From positions 1-5,518 of the forward strand of contig JAQCJS010000092.1 of NCBI GenBank assembly GCA_027592975.1: a stretch of 5,518 nucleotides of DNA, in the 5' to 3' direction. Under the pieces are notes generated by a model. The model worked only from the letters and a program-made list of their open reading frames with translations, did no database searches and was not told where the DNA came from. This DNA comes from Chloroflexota bacterium. Its GTDB lineage: Bacteria; Chloroflexota; Dehalococcoidia; UBA2979. Position numbers and translations under genes: made by a program. This document shows positions 1 through 5,049 of the stretch, one piece after another (within the stretch, counting starts at the first letter, position 1; the number at the start of each line of letters is the position of its first letter).

Positions 1-113
1 TGCCTCCCCCGCGCGCCGTCCCGCGCGCCCGCCCGCGCCGAGGCTGCACGGTTTATTTGCGTAGGCGGATGATCCGGAACGGGGGCGGTTCGGCGTCGTT
101 GTAAGCCCTGTGC

Positions 114-130
114 CGGGCCATTTCGGCCCG
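114..130 (+). other. Stem-loop, 6-bp perfect stem
   Basis: CGGGCC (114-119) and GGCCCG (125-130) form a perfect 6-bp stem around the loop ATTTC. No T-run follows (the next bases are ATTGACG), so a terminator role for an upstream gene is only a possibility. Confidence 0.35.
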
Positions 131-164
131 ATTGACGCGAAAACGAGGCGATGTTGGGGCGATT

Positions 165-196
165 CGGGATCCGGGGTTAACCCCGCGCTGATCCCG
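165..196. repeat. Nested inverted repeat around a perfect palindrome
   Basis: The 12-base perfect palindrome GGGGTTAACCCC (173-184) is flanked by a second inverted repeat, CGGGATC (165-171) and GATCCCG (190-196), so the element can be drawn as a hairpin within a hairpin. A palindrome of this kind could be a binding site for a dimeric regulator or a structured RNA. It lies about 290 bases upstream of the TTG start of the first gene, far for an operator unless the promoter is also distant. The repeat is seen directly; any role is inference. Confidence 0.5.
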
Positions 197-406
197 GGCG
201 TTCTGGCTTTCGTGCACGGAAAGGGTGTCGCCTTGCGCGGCGCCCCCATACCATGCACGGACGTGCGCGGACCTCGCGTACGGCCGAACGAGGAAGTTCG
301 TGGCGAAGCGACGGGCCCCCCACCCCGGGTGACCGGTGTGTTGGGAACTGAGTTGGTGGCGTCTCGCTCGAGCGGCGGCATCAGTTACGCCGGCGCCGGA
401 CCCGAA

Positions 407-437
407 CTCTCCGCCAGTTACGAAGGAGGCTGGAGAG
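407..437 (+). promoter_or_regulatory. Leader hairpin upstream of the Ig-repeat protein gene
   Basis: CTCTCC (407-412) pairs with GGAGAG (432-437), and after one bulged T (431) GCC (413-415) pairs with GGC (428-430). This gives nine base pairs closing a 12-base loop. The loop and 3' arm contain GAAGGAGG, a Shine-Dalgarno-like string with no start codon at usable distance, so the real ribosome binding site is the later one at 475-480. If transcribed, this hairpin sits about 50 bases before the start codon and could affect mRNA stability or translation. That role is inference. Confidence 0.4.
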
Positions 438-469
438 CGAAACATTCACTGTCCGCTGAAAGTCTGAAC

Positions 470-490
470 AGTCCAGGAGGACTTAGTTTG
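470..490 (+). promoter_or_regulatory. Shine-Dalgarno that sets a TTG start, within a small hairpin
   Basis: AGGAGG at 475-480 lies seven bases before TTG at 488-490. This is the best ribosome site in the region and is followed at once by a typical signal peptide (S-T-L-K-K then a hydrophobic stretch), so it decides the start. The site also sits in a small inverted repeat: AGTCC (470-474), loop AGGA, GGACT (479-483), a five-pair stem that would partly mask the Shine-Dalgarno sequence. Control by this hairpin is speculative. Confidence 0.7.
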
Positions 491-2320
491 TCTACTCTCA
501 AGAAGATTGGTGCACCGCTCGCAGCGGTCGCCGTGACCGCTGCGATGGGCCTCTCGCTCCTCGTCGGTCAGGGCACCGCTGAGGCAGCGAACTCCGTGAC
601 GACGCTGGGCACTGTCACCATCTCGAACATCACGAACGTCAACAACGGTAACAACACCGGTACCGCTCTGGCGGTGCAGCCGGTCCTGACCGCTGCTACG
701 GCCGCCACGGACATCCCGTCTGGCACCACGGTCATCGTGACCGCGCCGGCGGGGTACCGTATCTCGGCTCAGGGCACCGCGACCGGTAGTGCCACGGCCA
801 ACCTGTTCGGCGTCGGTGCCGTTGGTACGCTGGCCTCTGACGGCTCCACGATCACGTACACCACCACTGCCAACAACGGTGCTGCTGAGACGGTGACGTG
901 GGCTGGTCTGGCGGTTGTGCCGCTGACCAACACGTCCACGACTGGTGTGATCACCATCAAGATCGGCGCTGCGGCGGCGGTCACGCTGGGGACCATCACG
1001 CAGACGGGCGCGCTCACGGCTCCGTACACCCTGACCCTGAGCGCTCCGGCGCCCTCGGTCCCCGCGGACGGCACCATTTCGACCAGCGTGACCGCTCAGC
1101 TGCGCGACGCCAACTCCGCGATCGTGACCAACACGCCGGTCGCGTGGACGGTTTCGCTCGGTAAGGTTTCGACCGGCTCCGCGAAGACGGGGACGTCCAT
1201 CACGTCCGCAACGACCGGTAACGCAGCGCAGACGTACCGTGGTGCTGGCGGCGTTGCCGCGACCGACACGATCATCGCGACTGTGTCCACGCTGAACGTG
1301 GTCGGCACGCTGTCCATGCCCATGGTTACGTCCACGGGCACGACCGCTTCGACGACCGTGATCAACGCCCCGCAGTCGCTCGCTGTCGCGGCCACGGTCA
1401 CGAGCGTCTCGCCGGGCTACATCTCGGGTCAGACCGGGACCAACCTGTCCGTCAAGGTGTCTGACGCCGCCGGCCTCGGCGTGAACGGCCAGGTCATCCT
1501 GATCACGGCTGACAAGGGCTTCGTCATGAACGGCCACTCCGTGGCCTGCCCGGGTAGCACCAAGGCTGTTTCGCCGACCACCGCTACCCTCGCCCCGATT
1601 CCGGGTGCGACGACTGAGGCCGGCATCATCCAGCTGACGTACTGCGGCAACCAGCTTGACGCGGCCGGCACGGCCACGCTCACGGCGCAGAACGTCACCA
1701 CGTCCATGGCCAACGCGACCCAGACCATCTCGATGGCTGGCCGCCCGTCCAAGGTCGAGGCGACGGTCACCGGCACCGCCATCACGGCGAGTGTCATGGA
1801 CGCCGCTGGCAACGCTGTTGCCGACGGCACCCCGATCCGCTTCACCATGTCGGCGAACGCTGGTGCGGTCTCGACCGCCTGCACGACGACGAGCAACGGT
1901 AAGGCGTCCGCGGTGGTTGCGCTGATCGCTGCCTCCGGCACGGTCATCGTCTCGTCCGACTTCAACGAGACCGGCACGGCCGCCACCTGTGCTGCCTCTG
2001 GCACGCAGCAGGTTGCCACTTCGGTCATGGTCGGCGCTGGTGGTGGGGTTGTGACCCCGCCGGCGACCGGTGCCGGTGGCTTCGCCACCGCCCCGGTCTA
2101 CTCGGCCTCCAGTCTGGCCCAGGCTGTCTTCAACGGCGGCTCGGTTGGCCAGCTTGAGGGCGCTGTCACCGCCGGCAACGGCACCGGTGTGTGGGCGCAG
2201 GACTCCAATGGTGTCTTCGTCCTCTACATCGTCAACGGTGGCTTCGTGAACGACGCCTTCAATGCTGCGTTCCCGAACGGCTTCATCGGCGTCACCGCCG
2301 TGACGGTCGTCGGTAAGTAA
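488..2320 (+). CDS. Secreted Big_1-type Ig-repeat surface protein
   Basis: This gene encodes a 610-residue exported protein, probably an abundant cell-surface, S-layer-like or adhesive protein; no enzyme motif is visible. Residues 1-34 form a signal peptide (K5-K6, hydrophobic core, TAEAA cleavage region). Residues 35-180 are Thr/Ala-rich and beta-like, with no family I can name. Three repeats follow that resemble bacterial Ig-like domain 1 (invasin/intimin type), at about 180-300 (TSVTAQLRDANS), 300-415 (VKVSDAAGLGVNGQ) and 418-510 (ITASVMDAAGNAVADGTPI). The second and third each carry one cysteine pair (C354/C386, C465/C501), likely disulfides. A Pro/Gly linker containing PPATGAGG (524-531) leads to a compact C-terminal domain at 535-610 with no membrane segment. 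An in-frame ATG at 110 would add 126 residues, including 118 before any signal-like segment, and lacks a good ribosome site, so the TTG at 488 is preferred. Codons ending in GCT, GGT, GTT and AAG are frequent, which suggests high expression. The gene is certain; its function is not. Confidence 0.87.
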   Translation: MSTLKKIGAPLAAVAVTAAMGLSLLVGQGTAEAANSVTTLGTVTISNITNVNNGNNTGTALAVQPVLTAATAATDIPSGTTVIVTAPAGYRISAQGTATGSATANLFGVGAVGTLASDGSTITYTTTANNGAAETVTWAGLAVVPLTNTSTTGVITIKIGAAAAVTLGTITQTGALTAPYTLTLSAPAPSVPADGTISTSVTAQLRDANSAIVTNTPVAWTVSLGKVSTGSAKTGTSITSATTGNAAQTYRGAGGVAATDTIIATVSTLNVVGTLSMPMVTSTGTTASTTVINAPQSLAVAATVTSVSPGYISGQTGTNLSVKVSDAAGLGVNGQVILITADKGFVMNGHSVACPGSTKAVSPTTATLAPIPGATTEAGIIQLTYCGNQLDAAGTATLTAQNVTTSMANATQTISMAGRPSKVEATVTGTAITASVMDAAGNAVADGTPIRFTMSANAGAVSTACTTTSNGKASAVVALIAASGTVIVSSDFNETGTAATCAASGTQQVATSVMVGAGGGVVTPPATGAGGFATAPVYSASSLAQAVFNGGSVGQLEGAVTAGNGTGVWAQDSNGVFVLYIVNGGFVNDAFNAAFPNGFIGVTAVTVVGK

Positions 2321-2327
2321 CGAGCGT

Positions 2328-2349
2328 CCGGGCTCGCTTGCGAGTCCGG
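2328..2349 (+). terminator. Stem-loop 1 after the Ig-repeat gene
   Basis: Bases 2328-2336 pair with 2341-2349 (nine pairs, one of them G-U) around the loop CTTG, a tetraloop known to be stable. It begins eight bases after the TAA stop. No T-run follows, so it may protect the upstream mRNA 3' end or attenuate transcription into the next gene rather than being a canonical intrinsic terminator. Confidence 0.45.
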
Positions 2350-2360
2350 GTCGGGGGTCT

Positions 2361-2385
2361 GGGTCAGGGCGTCAAGCCCTGGCCC
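2361..2385 (+). terminator. Stem-loop 2 after the Ig-repeat gene
   Basis: GGGTCAGGGC (2361-2370) pairs with GCCCTGGCCC (2376-2385) around the loop GTCAA, giving ten pairs with one G-U. It is a strong GC hairpin in the middle of the spacer before the next secreted-protein gene. The bases that follow (GGGCTCCATCTCATCC) lack a U-tract, so full termination is uncertain; partial read-through would give more mRNA of the first gene than of the next two. Confidence 0.5.
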
Positions 2386-2423
2386 GGGCTCCATCTCATC
2401 CGCGATTACAGACGGAGTACCCA

Positions 2424-2930
2424 ATGATTCGTAAGTTCGCGATGGTCGGCGTTGCCGCGGTCGCGGCGCTCATGCTCATGAGCACCGTTGCCCTCAGCAC
2501 CGCTTTCGCCCAGGCCGCGCTGCCGTACAAGGCGTACGGTTCCGGCCTCAAGGCTGCCCAGGCCGTCGAGGCCTTCAAGGGCACGGCTTCTGTCGGCAAG
2601 GCGACTGTTGACGCCTCCGGCAACTGGTCGATCGACATCCAGGCCGGTGGCGCCGCCAACGTCGCCAACGGTGACAAGATCACCTTCAACCTTGACGGCA
2701 AGGCTGCCACGCAGAGCGTCACCTTCCAGGGTGGCCAGTTCCCGGCCCCCCCGGGCCTCGCGCTGACCGTTGCGGCTGGTGGCACAACCAATCCGCCGGC
2801 CCCCGCCCCCGCGAAGACCGGTAACGCCGGCCTCTTCGGCACCACCGGCACCTCCATGGCGCTGGTGCTGGTCCTCGGTGTGTTCGCGGTGACCATGGTC
2901 GCCGGCGCCCGCACCGCGACCCGCCGCTAA
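2424..2930 (+). CDS. Small exported protein with C-terminal membrane anchor
   Basis: This gene encodes a 168-residue exported protein that is probably held on the outer face of the membrane or cell wall. The ATG follows GGAG (2414-2417) by six bases. Residues 1-29 are a signal peptide with an AFA cleavage site before Q30. Residues 35-116 look like one small beta domain (VGKATVDASGNWSIDI, then GDKITFNLDGKAA), similar in layout to small Ig-like domains I recall from secreted Chloroflexota proteins. A linker rich in Pro and Ala (124-130) leads to AKTGNAG (130-136), a hydrophobic helix at about 143-161, and the basic tail RTATRR. That order of motif, membrane helix and basic end matches the layout of an LPXTG-type sorting signal, but the motif itself reads PAKTG, so sortase processing is not established. 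The next gene starts 12-21 bases after the stop, so the two are very likely co-transcribed. No enzyme motif is visible. Confidence 0.87.
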   Translation: MIRKFAMVGVAAVAALMLMSTVALSTAFAQAALPYKAYGSGLKAAQAVEAFKGTASVGKATVDASGNWSIDIQAGGAANVANGDKITFNLDGKAATQSVTFQGGQFPAPPGLALTVAAGGTTNPPAPAPAKTGNAGLFGTTGTSMALVLVLGVFAVTMVAGARTATRR

Positions 2931-2951
2931 GGAACACAGGGAGTGACGAGG

Positions 2952-3407
2952 ATGAGCAGCATGCGCTTCACGGGTCGAAAGACTGTCATGGCGTCCCTGC
3001 TCGCCCTCGGCCTCTTGGTGTCCTCAGCACTGCTGGGAACCTCAACGCTCGGTTCCTCGGCTTCGGCCGGGGAGCCGGGCGCTGTCTTCCACGGCTTCGT
3101 CGTCCCGGAGCAGGGCACCCCGCTGGCGCAGCGCATCCGCGCTGTCTCGGAGTCCGGTGTCGTCTGCGGCTCCGCCGAGGTCGCCCCGCTGGGCGCCGGC
3201 GAGGTCGGCTTCTACGCGATGAGCGTATACTCCTCGGACATGCGTGACGGCTGCCCCGACGCCGGTGAGTCCGTCCGCTTCGTGCTCGTCTACGGCCGCA
3301 TCGACGAAGGCGTCCTGGTCGGGCAGCCGACCCCGTTCCAGTCCGGCACGGTGTCAGAGTTCCACCTGATCCGCCCCTCCACCGACGCACGCCTCGCGCT
3401 CCCGTAG
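2952..3407 (+). CDS. Small secreted protein with one cysteine pair
   Basis: This gene encodes a 151-residue secreted protein of unknown function. The signal peptide covers residues 1-39 (R5, R9-K10, then a Leu/Ala/Ser hydrophobic stretch, cleavage after SASA). The mature part of about 112 residues has two cysteines, C72 in VVCGSAEV and C101 in DGCPDAG, spaced for a disulfide. Its strand pattern, with an early CG-type strand and a later ESVRFVLVYG strand, resembles the domain of the preceding gene. There is no C-terminal anchor, so it is probably released or held by another surface protein. The ATG at 2952 has AGGGAG eight bases upstream; the alternative GTG at 2943, in the same frame, has AAGGAA at the same spacing and would add three residues, so the start is not fully settled. 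It is the last gene of the apparent surface-protein unit. The domain assignment rests on pattern recognition only. Confidence 0.83.
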   Translation: MSSMRFTGRKTVMASLLALGLLVSSALLGTSTLGSSASAGEPGAVFHGFVVPEQGTPLAQRIRAVSESGVVCGSAEVAPLGAGEVGFYAMSVYSSDMRDGCPDAGESVRFVLVYGRIDEGVLVGQPTPFQSGTVSEFHLIRPSTDARLALP

Positions 3408-3453
3408 CGCTCGCAGGCCCCCGCCGCCCGCTCGCACCCCCATCACCATCGCG

Positions 3454-3486
3454 GAGCCGCGCTCAACGGCGCGCTCTGCTATCTTC
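3454..3486 (+). terminator. Possible terminator of the surface-protein unit
   Basis: GAGC (3454-3457) and GCGC (3459-3462) pair with GCGC (3469-3472) and GCTC (3473-3476), eight pairs with one bulged C and the loop TCAACG. The hairpin is followed by TGCTATCTTC, moderately T-rich. It lies about 47 bases after the stop of the two-cysteine protein gene. The same downstream bases read TGCTATCTT, an extended -10-like string (3477-3485) that could serve the next gene, but no -35 is visible. Confidence 0.42.
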
Positions 3487-3589
3487 TGCGCTCAGACGGC
3501 CCGCCCCGCGACCTCGTCTCGCGCGTCCCGCCGCCCGCACCACTTCCCGCCGGGGCCGGATCGCGCCTCGGGCACAGAGGGGGCTTCTC

Positions 3590-4813
3590 ATGGGTGGACC
3601 ACTCGAAGGCATCCGCGTCATTGACGTGACAGAGGGAGCGCAGGGCCCGTGGGCTGGCGCGCTGCTCGCCGACCTCGGCGCGGACGTGATCAAGGTGGAG
3701 CGTCCGCCCTACGGCGACGTCTCTCGCACGACCGGCCCGATCATCGAGGGCGAGTCGGGCTACTTCTTCTCCGTGAACCGCGGCAAGCGCTCGGTCGCGA
3801 TCGACCTCACGACGGACGAGGGCAAGGACCTCTTCCTCCGCCTCGTGCGGGAGGCGGATGTTGTCGTGGAGAACTACACGCCCGGCAAGATGGACGCGCT
3901 GGGCCTCGGCTACGACGCGCTCTCGCAGGAGAACCCACGACTGATCTACGCCGCGATTTCCGGCTACGGGCAGACGGGGCCGATGCGGACGAGGCCCGCG
4001 CTCGACGTGATCGTGCAGGGCGCGGGCGGAGTGATGTCGGTCACCGGCTACCCGGACGGCGACCCGGCGCGCCCCGGGCTGTCGCTGGGCGACGTGGCTG
4101 CCGGCCTCTACTGCGCCGTCGGCATCCTCGCGGCGTTACAGGAACGCGAGCGCTCTGGACTCGGTCAGATGCTGGACATCTCGATGCTGGACTGCCAGAT
4201 CGCGATCCAGGAGAACGCTTACATGCGGTATCACCTCACCGGCGAGGAACCACAGCGCCTCGGGACGCGGCACCCCTCGGCGGTGCCGTTCCAGGCGTTC
4301 CGGACGGCGGATGGCTGGATGGTGCTGGCGCTCGCCTGGGGCGTGCCCAACCAGTGGGCCCTGCTCTGCTCCGAGCTCGGCGTGACTGAGCTGATCGATG
4401 ACGAGCGCTTCCACTCCGCGGCGGCGCGCTCGCGCAACCACGCGGAGCTGGAGCCGCTGTTGCAGGAGGCGTTCCTCCGCCGGACGACCGCTGAGTGGGT
4501 GGCGGGCCTCGATCGGTTCAGTATCCCCTGCGGGCCGCTGAACACGATCCCGGAGGTCGCGGCGATGGAGCAGGTGGCGGTGCGAGAGATGCTGGTGGAT
4601 GTGCCGCATCACACCTTCGGGAACGTGAAACTGACGAACAGCCCGCTGAAGCTGTCGCGCACACCCGCGGGCATCCGCGGTACCTCGCCAGACATGGGCG
4701 AGCACAGCCGCGAGGTGCTGCGCGAGGTGCTCGGCATCGACGAGGGGACGCTCGAACGCCTCGTCGGGACGAACGTCCTCTGGGAGGAACGCCCCGAGGT
4801 GGAACTGGGCTGA
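3590..4813 (+). CDS. CaiB/BaiF family (family III) CoA-transferase
   Basis: This gene encodes a complete 407-residue cytoplasmic family III CoA-transferase, which moves CoA from one acyl-CoA to another carboxylic acid through an enzyme-bound anhydride and normally works as an interlocked dimer. Visible family motifs, in order: GIRVIDVTEGAQGPWAGALL at 7-26, ADLGADVIKVE at 27-37, NRGKRSVAIDL at 63-73, ENYTPGKMDALGLGYDAL at 94-111, ISGYGQTGP at 123-131, ALDVIVQGAGGVMSVTG at 137-153, GQMLDISMLD at 192-201, PCGPLNTIPEV at 313-323 and MGEHSREVL at 369-377. Asp168 in LSLGDVAAG is the expected catalytic aspartate by comparison with formyl-CoA transferase. The length is normal for the family. The ATG has AGAGGGGG (3576-3583) six bases upstream. 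The substrate cannot be read from the sequence: formyl-CoA, carnitine, malate, mesaconate and bile-acid CoA-transferases share these motifs, and neither neighbour belongs to a matching pathway. It appears to be a single-gene unit. Confidence 0.96.
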   Translation: MGGPLEGIRVIDVTEGAQGPWAGALLADLGADVIKVERPPYGDVSRTTGPIIEGESGYFFSVNRGKRSVAIDLTTDEGKDLFLRLVREADVVVENYTPGKMDALGLGYDALSQENPRLIYAAISGYGQTGPMRTRPALDVIVQGAGGVMSVTGYPDGDPARPGLSLGDVAAGLYCAVGILAALQERERSGLGQMLDISMLDCQIAIQENAYMRYHLTGEEPQRLGTRHPSAVPFQAFRTADGWMVLALAWGVPNQWALLCSELGVTELIDDERFHSAAARSRNHAELEPLLQEAFLRRTTAEWVAGLDRFSIPCGPLNTIPEVAAMEQVAVREMLVDVPHHTFGNVKLTNSPLKLSRTPAGIRGTSPDMGEHSREVLREVLGIDEGTLERLVGTNVLWEERPEVELG

Positions 4814-4821
4814 TCCCCGCC

Positions 4822-4847
4822 TCGGCGAACGCCTCGCCCGACGCCGA
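4822..4847 (+). other. Inverted repeat just after the CoA-transferase gene
   Basis: TCGGCG (4822-4827) and CGCCGA (4842-4847) form a 6-bp inverted repeat with a 14-base loop, beginning nine bases after the TGA stop. It is weaker than the next hairpin and has no T-run. It may be one arm of a two-hairpin 3' end, or chance in GC-rich DNA. Confidence 0.25.
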
Positions 4848-4855
4848 AATGCCCC

Positions 4856-4876
4856 TCGCACGAGTGTGCGAATCTT
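4856..4876 (+). terminator. Possible terminator after the CoA-transferase gene
   Basis: TCGCAC (4856-4861) and GTGCGA (4866-4871) form a perfect 6-bp stem with loop GAGT, followed by ATCTT. It lies about 43 bases after the stop and upstream of the possible gltB promoter, as expected for a terminator between two units. The T-tract is short, so the call is tentative. Confidence 0.42.
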
Positions 4877-4910
4877 GCGGATCCTCGGTTGCCTGTTTGT
4901 TATGAAGACG

Positions 4911-4939
4911 TGTGCAAGCCGGAACGGATCGGGTATAGT
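4911..4939 (+). promoter_or_regulatory. Possible gltB promoter (TGTGCA - 17 - TATAGT)
   Basis: TATAGT at 4934-4939 matches five of six bases of the sigma-70 -10 consensus and stands out in this GC-rich DNA. Seventeen bases upstream is TGTGCA (4911-4916), a weak -35 (three of six). Transcription from here would give a leader of roughly 100 bases before the GTG start of gltB. Confidence 0.4.
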
Positions 4940-4998
4940 GCGGGCAGCTTGTGACAAATCGCGCAAACCATCTTGCCGCTGGCCGTTGCGGGCTGCGC

Positions 4999-5025
4999 TA
5001 GAGTCTCTGTTCCCCTGATGGGGAA
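4999..5025 (+). promoter_or_regulatory. Second possible -10 and perfect hairpin in the gltB leader
   Basis: TAGAGT (4999-5004) resembles the -10 form common in high-GC bacteria; its only candidate -35, TTGCCG at 4973-4978, is 20 bases away, longer than usual. Directly after it, TTCCCC (5010-5015) and GGGGAA (5020-5025) form a perfect 6-bp hairpin with loop TGAT. If TAGAGT is used, this hairpin would be at the very 5' end of the gltB mRNA. It ends 24 bases before the GTG start and could act on stability, translation or as an operator. Confidence 0.35.
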
Positions 5026-5049
5026 TCCCGACCAGTAGAGGACCCCTCC

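Larger units (their letters stand above)
1..406. other. Non-coding GC-rich upstream region
   Basis: I find no gene I can support here. The first 50 bases are C/G-rich with very low complexity and could be the tail of an upstream gene, but each + strand frame closes by about base 105 and none of the endings is recognisable. A minus-strand open frame across 53-445 has an Arg/Pro/Ala-rich composition typical of a GC-rich shadow and no recognisable domain. The region does hold inverted repeats: a 6-bp stem at 114-130, a nested inverted repeat at 165-196, and perfect 10-bp palindromes at 365-374 (CGCTCGAGCG) and 390-399 (CCGGCGCCGG). No -35/-10 pair with good spacing was found; TTGACG at 132-137 has no matching -10 at 16-18 bases. 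Confidence 0.6.

Noticed and set aside
382..422. Direct repeat CAGTTACG at 382-389 and 415-422
   Set aside because: An 8-base repeat is expected by chance in a region this size; no other copies or half-sites were seen.
53..445. Minus-strand open frame of 130 codons in the upstream region
   Set aside because: Composition is unlike a real protein, no homology is recognisable, and its start overlaps the leader hairpin of the first gene. It cannot be fully excluded.
110..487. Extending the Ig-repeat gene to the upstream in-frame ATG at 110
   Set aside because: The extra 126 residues show no domain and would bury the signal peptide; the TTG at 488 has AGGAGG at ideal spacing and begins a normal signal peptide.
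446..1537. Minus-strand open frame of 363 codons opposite the Ig-repeat gene
   Set aside because: Its Arg/Gly/Asp/His-rich, low-complexity translation is the usual shadow of a GC-rich gene, with no domain.
4849..4905. Short + strand ORF of 18 residues with three cysteines between caiB and gltB
   Set aside because: No ribosome site, overlaps the possible terminator hairpin, and lies before the likely gltB promoter, so a leader peptide is not supported.
4136..4966. Minus-strand open frame of 276 codons opposite the CoA-transferase
   Set aside because: Arg/His-rich shadow of a gene with clear family motifs along its whole length.
5005..5049. Glutamine riboswitch (glnA or Downstream-peptide type) before gltB
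   Set aside because: A hairpin and suitable context are present, but I cannot find the conserved core of either motif by eye.
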